A stretch of 64,000 nt of DNA from the NCBI RefSeq assembly GCF_015350905.1, contig NZ_JADKRZ010000001.1:434001-498000 (forward strand), in the 5' to 3' direction. Below the pieces are notes generated by a model. It was not told the DNA's origin, made no database searches, and worked only from the letters and a program-made list of their open reading frames with translations. The stretch comes from Curtobacterium sp. VKM Ac-2865. GTDB taxonomy: Bacteria > Actinomycetota > Actinomycetes > Actinomycetales > Microbacteriaceae. Position numbers and translations under genes: made by a program. Numbering within the stretch: the stretch's first letter is position 1; every line of letters starts with the position of its first letter. Below are positions 8,398 through 16,689 of this stretch, in pieces.

Positions 8398-9618
8398 TTA
8401 GACGCCGCGGGCGTTGAGGAACGGTGTGGGCGAGATGGCGGCACCGTTTTGGCGGATCTCGAAGTGGAGGTGGCAGCCGGTGGAGAGGCCGGCGTTGCCG
8501 ACGGCGGCGATGTTCTGCCCGGCGCTGATGCGTTGGCCGGCGCGGACGAGGATCCCTCCGGCGAACATGTGGGCGTAGTTGCTGGTGACGCCGTTGCCGT
8601 GGTCGATGGTGATGAGGTTCCCGTATCCGCCGTAGGGGCCGGCGTAGGTGACGGTGCCGGCGGATGCGGCGTAGAGGCCGGTGCCACACGGGGCGCCGAA
8701 GTCGTCGCCGGCGTGCATGCGGTAGTAGCCGAGCACGGGGTGCAGGCGGTTCCCGTACGACTGGTACGACCCGTATGAGGTGATCGGCATCGTCCACCCG
8801 GACGTCGACACTGCCCCCGGATTCGCGGCCGGCTGCGGGCGTGCTTGCGCGGCACGGGCGGCGGTGGCCGCTGCCGCGGCACGGGCCGCCGCAGCGCGTC
8901 GACGTTCCGCTTCCGTGTACGCCGCCTCGGTGCTGAGGGTCCGGTTACGGAGGACAGCGAGCTGATCGGTGAGTTCACGCTTCCGGGTGCGCTGCGTCGC
9001 TTCCGCGGCCGCCGCCTGGTCCGCAGCGGTGGTCGCCGTTTGGAAGGTCGCTGCAGCGTCGTCGCGGAGCCGGTCGCGGGCCATTCGTGCGGCGGCGGCT
9101 TGCCGTCCGAGCGCGGTCGCAGTGCCGGCACGGGTGGCAGCGTCCTCGAGGGCGGCGTTCATCGTGTCGGTGACTTTCGCCGCGGTGCCGAGCCGTTCGA
9201 GGAGGTTTCCGGTGTCGGTCCCGACACTGACGGACAGGTCACGTCCGGCGGAACGGGATAGGTAGCCCGACCAGGACGCGATCTGCTCTTCTGCGCCGGC
9301 GGCGTCTTCGCGGGCGCGGGCGGCCTGCTCGGTGAGCTTGTCGTAGCGGCCGGCAGCCTCATCGGCAGCGTCTTGGGCTTCCTGCAGCTCCTTGCCGCGC
9401 GCTTTGGCCGCTGCAGCCGCGGTAGCGGTCTCATCCTCGAGCGTGGCGATGAGTGCGGTCAGTTCGGCAGCTTTAGCCGTCGCGGCTGCTTCGTCGCCGC
9501 GGGCTGCGAGCACGTCGGCCCAGGTCGGTGCCGGTGCTGCGGCGGCAGTGGGTGCGGGAAGAACAGCGCCCACGATGGCGGCGGCGGTCACCGCGGCAAT
9601 GATGCTGCGGCGGATCAT
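8398..9618 (-). CDS. M23 family peptidase with coiled-coil N-terminus, secreted
   Basis: A 406-residue protein: signal peptide ending APTAAAA, then long Ala/Glu/Arg-rich coiled coils (residues about 35-260) as in EnvC/NlpD-type regulators. The C-terminal LytM domain has the zinc signatures HAGDDFG and HLHFEIRQ. It should cut peptidoglycan cross-bridges or regulate another hydrolase. The start is the ATG at 9618, overlapping the copC stop by 4 bp; an upstream in-frame extension lacks homology. Two M23 genes flank copC, an unusual arrangement for a metal region. Confidence 0.87.
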   Translation of the reverse strand: MIRRSIIAAVTAAAIVGAVLPAPTAAAAPAPTWADVLAARGDEAAATAKAAELTALIATLEDETATAAAAAKARGKELQEAQDAADEAAGRYDKLTEQAARAREDAAGAEEQIASWSGYLSRSAGRDLSVSVGTDTGNLLERLGTAAKVTDTMNAALEDAATRAGTATALGRQAAAARMARDRLRDDAAATFQTATTAADQAAAAEATQRTRKRELTDQLAVLRNRTLSTEAAYTEAERRRAAAARAAAAATAARAAQARPQPAANPGAVSTSGWTMPITSYGSYQSYGNRLHPVLGYYRMHAGDDFGAPCGTGLYAASAGTVTYAGPYGGYGNLITIDHGNGVTSNYAHMFAGGILVRAGQRISAGQNIAAVGNAGLSTGCHLHFEIRQNGAAISPTPFLNARGV

Positions 9619-10229
9619 TCGGTGCTCTTCGGTCGGCGTCGGGTGATGAGCAGCACGGCGATGATCGCGAGGATCAGCACCGCGGTCAGGCCTGCGAGTA
9701 CCCACACCGCGGGCCCGGTGTCGCGCGCACTGTCTGCAGCGGCCGCAGGCGTGCCGGACGGTTCCGTGGCGGATGCCGGCTCCGGGGCAGCTGATGCCGT
9801 CGGCGTGCTGGTGGGGGTGCTGGTTGGAACGGTGGATGTTCCGATGGAAGTGAACTGGTAGGTGCCGGAAATGGGGTGACCGTCGACGGAGACGCTGCGC
9901 CAGCCGAGGTTGTACGTGCCGGGCTTGGTGAGGTCGACGGGTTTCGTCAGGGTGCTGCCATCCACACGGACCGTGCCGGTGGAGGTTTCAGCACCATCGG
10001 GCCCGGTGACTTGAATGATCAGGCCCGATTCCAGACCGGCGAGTGGGGCTTCGGAGAACGTCAGGGTGACCTGGTCGAGATCGCCGGAAACGGTGCCGTT
10101 CACGGCCGGTGTCGCCGAGGCGAGCGCGTCGTGCGCAGCAGCCGGGGCGGCAGGTACGAGCAGCGCCGTGGCAAGAGCGATCGGGAGGAGGGTGAGGGCG
10201 CGCAGACGCACGGGAAAGCCTTTCGTCAT
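9615..10229 (-). CDS. copC: CopC-domain copper-binding protein with C-terminal membrane anchor
   Basis: A 204-residue protein with a signal peptide cleaved before HDALASATPA, which puts a histidine at the mature N-terminus as in CopC copper sites. The CopC beta-sandwich follows (VTLTFSEAPLAGLESGL, SVDGHPISGTYQF), then a Thr/Pro/Ala-rich linker and a C-terminal span (VWVLAGLTAVLILAIIAVLL) with an Arg-rich tail. It probably holds Cu(II) outside the membrane. It overlaps both M23 genes by 4 bp and so is co-translated with them. Confidence 0.88.
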   Translation of the reverse strand: MTKGFPVRLRALTLLPIALATALLVPAAPAAAHDALASATPAVNGTVSGDLDQVTLTFSEAPLAGLESGLIIQVTGPDGAETSTGTVRVDGSTLTKPVDLTKPGTYNLGWRSVSVDGHPISGTYQFTSIGTSTVPTSTPTSTPTASAAPEPASATEPSGTPAAAADSARDTGPAVWVLAGLTAVLILAIIAVLLITRRRPKSTE

Positions 10230-11101
10230 GACATCGCGGCGGCGTTGGCGCGCAGCCAGGCAGCGGGGTCGATTGGGGTGGTGCCGTTGGCGTGGACCTC
10301 GAAGTGCAGATGGGCGCCCGTGCTGCGGCCGGAGGAACCGACCAGGCCCACCAGATCCCCGGCGGTGACTGGCTGACCGGCGGACAGCGGTGAGGAACCG
10401 ATGACCATGTGTGCGTACAGGGTCGAGACCAGTCGGCCGTTGACGCGGTGGTCGATGACGGCGTACTGGCCGAACTCCGAGTGCCGGCCGGCGATCCGGA
10501 CGACGCCATCGGCGACGACCTGGATCGGAGTGCCGGCGCCGGGCACGAGGTCGAGCCCCTGGTGGTTCGTTGAGCAGGTGGCGCACGGCGCCAGCCGGTA
10601 GCCGAAGCCCGAGCTCAACGGCGCGCCACCGGGGAACGGCCACTGCACCGCCCCTGGCTTCGACGCCCCCGGAGCCGGCGCCGAGCCTTGCTGCGCCACC
10701 GCCGCCGCGGCGCGGGTGGTGACCGTGAAGCCGTCTCGCTGCAGGGTCGGGTCGAGCGCCGATGCTGCGACGGTGAGGCTCTGGCCGTTCAGGGCCGGTG
10801 CGACCACAGCCTCCGGCGTAGCTGCTGCAGCGGTGTGCGCCGGGAGCGCCGCGGATGCGAAGAGCACCATCACAGCGGCAGCGCCGGTCGATGCCACCAC
10901 GGAAGGCGCCGCCCGTCGGCGACGGGTTCGGTCTGCGCGGTTCGGTGAGGTGCTGCGCGCGGGTCGACGTAGGCCGCGGGCTGCGGCGCGTTCGGCGTCG
11001 AGGGCGGCGCGGCGAGTGAGGTGAGTGGGCAGGAAAGGGGTGCGGATGGTGGTGGTCACGGTTCCGATCAAGCGATTCCGGGGCGAGTGCGGGCAGGGCA
11101 C
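10226..11101 (-). CDS. M23 family peptidase, secreted
   Basis: A protein of up to 291 residues. The N-terminal half is Arg-rich and followed by one span (AAVMVLFASAALPAHTAAAA), a pattern common in actinobacterial RipA/M23 proteins. The C-terminal LytM domain carries HQGLDLVPGAG and HLHFEVHANG, the zinc ligands. A GTG at 11059 (VTTTIRTPFL) is an equally plausible start. It is the first gene of an overlapping set with copC and a second M23 gene. A palindrome precedes it at 11108. Confidence 0.85.
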   Translation of the reverse strand: MPCPHSPRNRLIGTVTTTIRTPFLPTHLTRRAALDAERAAARGLRRPARSTSPNRADRTRRRRAAPSVVASTGAAAVMVLFASAALPAHTAAAATPEAVVAPALNGQSLTVAASALDPTLQRDGFTVTTRAAAAVAQQGSAPAPGASKPGAVQWPFPGGAPLSSGFGYRLAPCATCSTNHQGLDLVPGAGTPIQVVADGVVRIAGRHSEFGQYAVIDHRVNGRLVSTLYAHMVIGSSPLSAGQPVTAGDLVGLVGSSGRSTGAHLHFEVHANGTTPIDPAAWLRANAAAMS

Positions 11102-11107
11102 GGCTGA

Positions 11108-11128
11108 CGACCCCGATGATCGGGGTCG
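11108..11128. promoter_or_regulatory. Perfect palindrome upstream of M23-copC-M23 operon
   Basis: The arms CGACCCCGAT and ATCGGGGTCG are separated by one base, giving a 21-bp perfect dyad. It lies 7 bp upstream of the first possible start of the M23 gene and downstream of the DUF6153-like gene. It may be an operator (the ACCCC/GGGGT halves recall copper operators) or a terminator for the upstream gene; it has no T run. Confidence 0.5.
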
Positions 11129-11141
11129 CCCGGAAGACTGA

Positions 11142-11585
11142 TCAGATGCGGGCGATGGCGAGCCCGGTCAGCGATACCGCAGACCACCGCTCAAACGTCC
11201 GCGGCGGTCGCACACGGGCGAGGACCCGGGACAGGGCGAACAACGGCCTCTGGCGCTGCCCGATGCGGCTTGCGAGGGCGAGGGTGATCGCCGTCGTGAT
11301 GACGAGAGCGACGAGCCCAAGTAGGGCGCAGAAGATGCCGCCGACACCGTCGTGGGCATCGATGTGCACCGTCGGCGGTTCCACGTGCCCGACGTTCGCG
11401 GTGCTGGCCGTTGCTGCGGTGAGGGTCGTGACGGCGGTGTCAGTGTGAGCTGCGTTGTTCTGCAGGGTGACGGCGCCGAGTAGCAGCAGGACGGCAGCGA
11501 CGACCGCGGTGACTGCGCGCAGCAGCCGGAGCGAGAGGTCACGAAGTGTCGTCATGGGAGTGGTGGCCATACCAATAGGCCGCAT
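11142..11585 (-). CDS. DUF6153-like membrane protein
   Basis: A protein of up to 147 residues with two membrane spans (VTAVVAAVLLLLGAVTL and GIFCALLGLVALVITTAITLAL). A short external loop between them contains His residues (VGHVEPPTVHIDAHDG). The C-terminus SLTGLAIARI matches the ending of the protein at 4694-5158 (SLTALQVIRI), supporting the same family. In-frame ATGs at 11570 and 11555 are alternative starts. The function is unknown; it lies between a CDF transporter and the copC set. Confidence 0.65.
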   Translation of the reverse strand: MRPIGMATTPMTTLRDLSLRLLRAVTAVVAAVLLLLGAVTLQNNAAHTDTAVTTLTAATASTANVGHVEPPTVHIDAHDGVGGIFCALLGLVALVITTAITLALASRIGQRQRPLFALSRVLARVRPPRTFERWSAVSLTGLAIARI

Positions 11586-11617
11586 CCATTGTCACTGATG
11601 CTGTCAAGCTGCACAGT

Positions 11618-12541
11618 TCAGGCGTGCGGGGTGTGTTCGTGGTCCCGGTGGGTGGCGGGTTCGAGTTGGAAGGTGGAGTGCTCGACGCTGACGTCGAAGT
11701 GCTCCGCGACACACGCCTGCAGCTGGTCGAGGATCTCCGGGGCGTGGCCGTCGCGGAAGCAGTCACGGGTGATGGTGACGTGGGCGGTGAGGATGGGCAG
11801 CCCAGATGCGATCTGGGAAGCGTGCAGATCGTGTACCGCTTCGACGTGTTCGAGCGCCTCGAGGTGGGCGCGGACGTCGTCGAGGTCAAGACCGGCAGGG
11901 GTGGTTTCCAGCAGCACGTTGACTGCGTCCCGCAGCAGCACGAACGCGCGCGGCAGGATTAGCACGCCGATGAGGATCGCGGCGATCGCGTCGGCGCCGC
12001 CCCAGCCGGTGATGGCGATGACGATCGCGGCGATGATGACCCCGACCGAGCCGAGAGCGTCGTTGACGACCTCGAGGAACGCGGCCCGCAGGTTCAGGTT
12101 CGCTCCGCGCCCGGAGGCGAGGACGAGGATCGACACGAGGTTCCCGGCGAGGCCGATCACGCCGAAGATCAGCAGTCCCGCGGACGGGATCTCCGGCGGT
12201 GTGACCAGACGCTGGATGCCCTCGACGAGGACGAATAGGCCCACCGCGAGCAGGACCGCGGCCTGCGCGGTCGCGGCGAGGACTTCCGCTCGCGCGTATC
12301 CCCAGGTGCGGCGTGAGGTGGCGGGCCGCATCGCGAGGGTCGTGGCGAGGAGCGCGACACCGAGCCCGCCGGCGTCGGTGAGCATGTGGCCGGCGTCGAC
12401 CAGCAGTGCCAGGGACCCCGTCCAGATCGCTCCGATCACTTCGGCGACGAGGACGGTGCTGGTGATTGCGAACGCGATCGCAAGCCGTTTCCGGTTGATG
12501 GTGCTGCCGTGAGCGTGAGCGTGAGCGTGGTCGTGTGTCAT
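11618..12541 (-). CDS. Cation diffusion facilitator (CzcD/ZitB-like)
   Basis: A 307-residue CDF transporter with a His-rich N-terminus (HDHAHAHAHG), six membrane spans and a C-terminal ferredoxin-like cytosolic domain with scattered His. The TM2 metal motif is HMLTD (HxxxD). In TM5 the usual HxxxD reads EVVND, with Glu in place of His, which may shift metal preference away from pure Zn/Cd. It exports divalent cations in exchange for protons. It lies downstream of a second CDF gene and a CmtR-like sensor, probably one operon. Confidence 0.88.
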   Translation of the reverse strand: MTHDHAHAHAHGSTINRKRLAIAFAITSTVLVAEVIGAIWTGSLALLVDAGHMLTDAGGLGVALLATTLAMRPATSRRTWGYARAEVLAATAQAAVLLAVGLFVLVEGIQRLVTPPEIPSAGLLIFGVIGLAGNLVSILVLASGRGANLNLRAAFLEVVNDALGSVGVIIAAIVIAITGWGGADAIAAILIGVLILPRAFVLLRDAVNVLLETTPAGLDLDDVRAHLEALEHVEAVHDLHASQIASGLPILTAHVTITRDCFRDGHAPEILDQLQACVAEHFDVSVEHSTFQLEPATHRDHEHTPHA

Positions 12542-12566
12542 CCGATTCTCCGTCGGTTAGGCGGTG

Positions 12567-13253
12567 TCAGCAGCAGTGGTCGTGGTCGTCGTGGTTTTCG
12601 CGTTCCCCGGTGAGCACTGAGGCAGGAACGGCGCAGGCTTCACCGCGCCACGCTTCGAGGCCCTCGCGGACCGCGAAGACGACGATCACAAGTCCGGCGA
12701 CTGCGTCTGCCCACGCCCACCCGAAGAGGGTGTTGAGCAGCAGTCCGATCAGGACTGCGGCGGAGAGGTAGGAGCAGATCAGCGTCTGCTTCGAGTCCGC
12801 GACGGCGGACGCGGACCCGATCTCCTTGCCGGTGCGGCGCTCGAACAGGCTCAGCCCGGGCATCACCAGTAGCGAGACTGCGGTCAGGATGATGCCGACG
12901 GTGGAGTGCTCTGGGGAGCGGACACCGGTCAAACTCAGGATCGCGTCGATGCTGACGTAGAGCGCGAGTCCGAAGAAGGACACCGCGATCACCTTCAGTG
13001 CGACCCGTTCTCGTGCCTCCGGATCTGGGCCGGCGAACTGCCACGCGACGGCTGCGGCGGAGAGCACCTCGACGATCGAATCGAGACCGAAGCCGATCAG
13101 CGCGGTCGACGAGGAAACTGTGCCGGCGGCGATCGCGATGATCGCTTCGATGACGTTGTAGGTGATCGTCGCAGCGACGATCCACCGGATGCGCCGCTGC
13201 AGGATCCGCTTCCGGTCCGGCTGCAGCGTCCCGACGGCGTTCGTGGCGGTCAT
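12567..13253 (-). CDS. Cation transporter, CDF/TMEM163-like, with metal-binding tail
   Basis: A 228-residue protein with about six spans. It has the DxxxE-type motif LDSIVEVLSA in TM2 and ADSKQTLICSYLSA in TM5, typical of the short CDF-like group. The C-terminus ends in ENHDDHDHCC, a clear metal-binding tail. The first codons overlap the stop of the CmtR-like regulator by 4 bp, so it is the immediate target of that sensor. The cation is unknown; Cd or Pb is suggested by the regulator. Confidence 0.83.
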   Translation of the reverse strand: MTATNAVGTLQPDRKRILQRRIRWIVAATITYNVIEAIIAIAAGTVSSSTALIGFGLDSIVEVLSAAAVAWQFAGPDPEARERVALKVIAVSFFGLALYVSIDAILSLTGVRSPEHSTVGIILTAVSLLVMPGLSLFERRTGKEIGSASAVADSKQTLICSYLSAAVLIGLLLNTLFGWAWADAVAGLVIVVFAVREGLEAWRGEACAVPASVLTGERENHDDHDHCC

Positions 13254-13603
13254 GCGGAGACCTCGCAGCTCATCTCGACTTCGCAGTCGTCTTCAACACA
13301 GTCGGCACCGTCATCGACGGCGAGGACGACGTCGAGCAGGGCGTGCAAGGCTGCCCCGATGTTCGGGTCAGCGATCTCGTAGCGGGTCGAGCGCCCCTCC
13401 GGGACCGCGACGACGATTCCGCACCCACGCAGACACGTCAGATGATTCGACACGTTCGACCGCGTCAGGCCGAGCGTTTCTGCGAGGCGTCCCGGGTATC
13501 CGGGGCCACTGAGGAGTTCGAGCAGGATGCGGGATCGAGTTCGATCGGTCATCGCCCGGCCGAGGCGGTTCATGACGTCGACGCGCGAAGCACTGGTCAG
13601 CAT
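13250..13603 (-). CDS. CmtR-like ArsR-family Cd/Pb sensor
   Basis: A 117-residue winged-helix repressor. The recognition region LTRSNVSNHLTCLRGCGIVV carries the Cys pair of mycobacterial CmtR (Cys57 and Cys61 in that protein), and the C-terminal DGADCVEDDCEVEMSC offers further Cys ligands like CmtR Cys102. CmtR binds Cd(II) or Pb(II) through these and leaves the DNA. It heads the two-CDF operon with a 4-bp overlap, consistent with autoregulated metal efflux. Confidence 0.88.
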   Translation of the reverse strand: MLTSASRVDVMNRLGRAMTDRTRSRILLELLSGPGYPGRLAETLGLTRSNVSNHLTCLRGCGIVVAVPEGRSTRYEIADPNIGAALHALLDVVLAVDDGADCVEDDCEVEMSCEVSA

Positions 13604-13645
13604 GCAATGACAATACAGCAGGCACTGACCTGTTGAGGGGGTTGT

Positions 13646-14383
13646 TTAGAGGAGGGTGACGTACTGCCCGATCTGCGCTCCGATGGTGTACATCAGCGAG
13701 GACCAGAGGCCCGTGACCATGAGGACGCCGATCAGGATCAGTACCCCGCCACCGATCAGGTTCACCGTGCGCATGTGTCGCTTGATCCGGGTGACTGCGG
13801 TTGTGGCCCAGCTTGCGCCGAGGGCGAGGAACAGGAACGGGATCCCGAGTCCGAGGCAGTAGGCGATGCCGAGGAGGACGCCGTTCCACGTGCTCGCCGC
13901 CTGCAGGCTCAGCAGATTGATTGCGGTGAGTGTGGGGCCAAGGCATGGAGTCCACCCGAGCCCGAACACGATGCCGAGAAGGGGTGCGCCGGCGATGCCG
14001 GTGGCGGGTTTCCAGCGTGGTTTCAGGGTGCGCTGCAGGACGCCGAAACGGCCGATGAATACGAGCCCCATGATGATCACGAAGCCGCCGAGAATCTGGG
14101 TTAGGAGGTCGCGCCAGCGGATCAGCCAGAAGCCGAGCGCGCCGAACGCTGCGGCATAGGCGACGAAGATGACGGTGAAGCCAAGGATGAACAGGAGCAC
14201 CCCGAGGATGAGTGTGCTGCGGCGGCGTTGCTCGGCGACACCGCCGATGAAGCCGAGGTATCCAGGGACGAGTGGGAGTACGCACGGCGACAGGAAGGAC
14301 GCCAGGCCGGCGAGGAGCGCCACCGGGACGGCGACGAGCAGCTGCCCGCTGAGGATCGCTTCCGCGAAAGGGTTCCCGCTCAC
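13646..14383 (-). CDS. ccdA: CcdA-family cytochrome c biogenesis / thiol electron transporter
   Basis: A 245-residue membrane protein with about six to seven spans. The conserved FLSPCVLPLVPGYLGF and FGLGWTPCLGPTL each carry one of the two redox cysteines of the DsbD/CcdA core. CcdA passes electrons from cytosolic thioredoxin across the membrane to extracytoplasmic TlpA/ResA-like proteins such as the one at 7057-7695. The stop of lspA overlaps its start by 4 bp, linking it to the CadD-LspA operon. Confidence 0.9.
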   Translation of the reverse strand: MSGNPFAEAILSGQLLVAVPVALLAGLASFLSPCVLPLVPGYLGFIGGVAEQRRRSTLILGVLLFILGFTVIFVAYAAAFGALGFWLIRWRDLLTQILGGFVIIMGLVFIGRFGVLQRTLKPRWKPATGIAGAPLLGIVFGLGWTPCLGPTLTAINLLSLQAASTWNGVLLGIAYCLGLGIPFLFLALGASWATTAVTRIKRHMRTVNLIGGGVLILIGVLMVTGLWSSLMYTIGAQIGQYVTLL

Positions 14384-14895
14384 GCCGCCCCGTCCCTAGA
14401 TGTGGGCTCATCGAAGTGTGGGTTCGGCAGGAGGAACCGAAGGGCGAATCCGGCGATGCCGAGGGTGGCGAAGATGTCGGCGACGTTGAAGATCGCGAAC
14501 CAGTCGACATTGATGAAGTCGACGACTTCACCGGTGAGCGGACCGTTCTCGGCGCGGGTGACTCGGTCCCAGAGGTTGCCAGCTGCCCCGCCGACGGCGA
14601 CGCTCATCAGCCCTGTTGCGATCATGTCAGCTCCGCGAACCGCGCGGACGACTGCCCATGTCGTCAGGCACAGCGTAAGCACGATGATGCCGACCGCGAG
14701 CGGCGGACCCATGTTCCGTCCGAGGCTGAAAGCGACGCCCGGGTTGAAGACGAGCTGGAAGGTCATACCCGGCGCCAGCTCGATCACTCGCGACGGACCG
14801 AGCCCAGTGAGCGCCCACGCCTTCGAGAGCTGGTCGATGGTGAGCGCGGCGGCGGCGATCAGCAGCACCACAGCGACACGGCTGGTCGCTCTCAT
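14380..14895 (-). CDS. lspA: Lipoprotein signal peptidase (signal peptidase II), island copy
   Basis: A 171-residue, four-span protein with the SPase II catalytic regions: VFNPGVAFSLG and, later, GNLWDRVT followed by VVDFINVDWFAIFNVADIF, which carry the two Asp residues. The start is the ATG at 14895, overlapping the CadD stop; longer frames are Arg/His-rich and not homologous. SPase II trims lipoproteins after lipid attachment. A copy embedded between a cadmium exporter and CcdA is notable, since the region also encodes lipoproteins (DUF305, TlpA-like). A housekeeping copy elsewhere is likely. Confidence 0.92.
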   Translation of the reverse strand: MRATSRVAVVLLIAAAALTIDQLSKAWALTGLGPSRVIELAPGMTFQLVFNPGVAFSLGRNMGPPLAVGIIVLTLCLTTWAVVRAVRGADMIATGLMSVAVGGAAGNLWDRVTRAENGPLTGEVVDFINVDWFAIFNVADIFATLGIAGFALRFLLPNPHFDEPTSRDGAA

Positions 14896-15503
14896 GACAG
14901 GACGTCGATGAGGCGCGCGATCACGCCGGATTCGATGAGGATGTAGAGGCCCAGGCCGATGAAGACGGCCGGCACGAGCCAGTGCTCGATCTTCTCGAGG
15001 GCTTCCGTGACGGTCTTGTTCGTGCCAACGAAGCGAGCGACGAGACACCACACCGCAACGAGGACGAGGAACACCGCGATCGTGACCACCGTGTCGGGGA
15101 TCGGTGCTGTGCGGAATACGGGCGTGTACAGGGAGATGTTGTCGGCGCCGTTGGCGATGGTGATGCCGGCGACCCCGAGAAGCCCGCCCGCGCGCACCGC
15201 CGCGTCATCGTCGTCGTCATCTTCGCCACGTCGGCGCAGTGCACGGATCAACCCGACCAGGCCGATCCCGAGGGGAATGAGTCCGAGGAAGCCGACCCAC
15301 TGATCGGGAACGATGGTGAGTCCAGCGGCAGCGAGGACGCTGATCGCGACGAGCGCAATGAAGCCGGCGTACTGGCCAATGACAACTTTCCACCCCGGCA
15401 GCGTGCCGCGCGTTGACGCGAGGAACAGCACCGTCAGGACCACGATGTCATCGATGTTGGTGGCAGCAAAGAGGCCTACCGCTCCTGCGATGGTGCCGAT
15501 CAT
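14892..15503 (-). CDS. cadD: CadD-family cadmium resistance transporter
   Basis: A 203-residue membrane protein with about six spans in two halves. Each half has the CadD signature, first ATNIDDIVVLTVLF and second ANGADNISLYTPVF, in which Asp residues in the membrane are thought to bind metal. An acidic loop (GEDDDDDDAA) separates the halves. The start chosen, ATG at 15503, overlaps the upstream ArsR-family stop by 4 bp. Staphylococcal CadD gives cadmium resistance; efflux of Cd here is inferred from family and the neighbouring sensor. Confidence 0.9.
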   Translation of the reverse strand: MIGTIAGAVGLFAATNIDDIVVLTVLFLASTRGTLPGWKVVIGQYAGFIALVAISVLAAAGLTIVPDQWVGFLGLIPLGIGLVGLIRALRRRGEDDDDDDAAVRAGGLLGVAGITIANGADNISLYTPVFRTAPIPDTVVTIAVFLVLVAVWCLVARFVGTNKTVTEALEKIEHWLVPAVFIGLGLYILIESGVIARLIDVLS

Positions 15504-15838
15504 CGGGCATCGCGCCCGTAGGTCGAGCACAGGTCAACCTTGTGTCCGGTCGCTTCGAGCAGCAGCTCGGCAGTTTCGAGAACGTCGATGACCTCGGGGG
15601 TGCTCACCGAGTAGAAGTTCTGCCGTCCGTCTGCACGGGCAACAATGAGCCCGCAGTCCCGAAGGCACGCAACGTGCTCTGAAACTGTCGACTGGGCCAG
15701 GCCTAGCTCGTCCGTGAGATCCCGCACGCGCGCCTCGCTTCGGCTGAGTCGGCGCAGGATGATCAAGCGGTTCGGCTCAGCGAGCGAGTGGAATAGGGAG
15801 ACGGCGGCGGTCATGTCTGCGGTCATCGGCATCGGCAT
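15500..15838 (-). CDS. ArsR/SmtB-family metal sensor of the cadD operon
   Basis: A winged-helix repressor of about 112 residues from the ATG at 15838; in-frame ATGs at 15832 and 15826 are equally possible because of a MPMPM start. Its recognition segment LAQSTVSEHVACLRDCGLIV has the same Cys-xxx-Cys pair as CmtR, and the C-terminus offers another cysteine (VDLCSTYG). Cd/Pb sensing is therefore likely. It heads the cadD-lspA-ccdA operon with 4-bp overlaps throughout. Confidence 0.87.
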   Translation of the reverse strand: MPMPMTADMTAAVSLFHSLAEPNRLIILRRLSRSEARVRDLTDELGLAQSTVSEHVACLRDCGLIVARADGRQNFYSVSTPEVIDVLETAELLLEATGHKVDLCSTYGRDAR

Positions 15839-16041
15839 CGGCCGATCATATCGGAAACCACCGATCATGGAGACCCGTTCTCGATCTCGTGCCAGAAACC
15901 TCCGTTTGTGGCACATCTCTCGTTCCGGCGTGCGCAAAGCGCGCCGCGCCGGCGTTACACGTAGCTGTGAGCAGCTTCGCTCTGTGTCGTCGTTTTCGCG
16001 GCGGTCGGTGTCGGGCTCAGCCGCGCGCGTCCCAGCGCTGG

Positions 16042-16689
16042 CTACAGGTTGGGTGAGGGCCTGGACCGCCTCGCGGTGACTGGTTCAGTGTGACGGCCGA
16101 GAGCCCGGTCGATGGTGGTGGGGCTGACGCGGAGGACGTCGCCGATCTGCGCGACGGTCATCGCTTGCTGCTCGTCGAGCCGGCGCGCGGTGCGCACCTG
16201 GTCCACGGAGAGCCGCGACGGACGGCCACCGGTCCGGCCGCGGGCTCGGGCGGCGGCACGGCCGGCGTTCGTGCGTTCCTTGCTGAGGTCCCGTTCGAAC
16301 TCCGCCAGTGCGGCGAAGACGTGGAACACGAGCCGCCCGCCGGGCGAGGTGGTGTCGATGGTCTCCTGCAGCGACCGGAGCCCGCTGCCGCGCTCGGCGA
16401 GGGCGTGCAGGTGGTCGATGAGGTGCCGGATGGAGCGACCTTGCCGATCGAGCCGCCAGACGACGAGGGTGTCGCCGGCGCGGAGCTGGTCGAGGAGCTT
16501 GTCGAGCTCGGGCCGGTGTCGGAGCGAGCCGGAGATGGTGTCGACGAACACGCGGCAGCAGCCGACGGCGTTGAGCACATCGATCTGCAGCGACGCGTCC
16601 TGGTCGGTGGTGGACACGCGCGCGTACCCGAGGAGGTGACCCGTGAGGAGAACGGAGCGAAACTCGACCGACCGGCGCGGTAGCGGCAC
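16042..16689 (-). CDS. Serine recombinase (resolvase/invertase family), copy A, start codon apparently lost
   Basis: Homology to the intact copy at 23908 begins at 16644, where the codon is ACG instead of ATG; the first upstream in-frame start is a GTG at 16689, inside the dyad described below. The catalytic domain is complete: YARVST with the nucleophilic Ser, VVWRLDRQGRS, and FHVFAALAEFERDL, then a C-terminal HTH (MTVAQIGDVLRVSPTTI). Relative to copy B it has LDRQGRS for LDRLGRS and DLSKERTN for DLIRERTH. It may be decaying or use a rare start. It is transcribed outward from the fluoride cassette. Confidence 0.75.
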   Translation of the reverse strand: MPLPRRSVEFRSVLLTGHLLGYARVSTTDQDASLQIDVLNAVGCCRVFVDTISGSLRHRPELDKLLDQLRAGDTLVVWRLDRQGRSIRHLIDHLHALAERGSGLRSLQETIDTTSPGGRLVFHVFAALAEFERDLSKERTNAGRAAARARGRTGGRPSRLSVDQVRTARRLDEQQAMTVAQIGDVLRVSPTTIDRALGRHTEPVTARRSRPSPNL

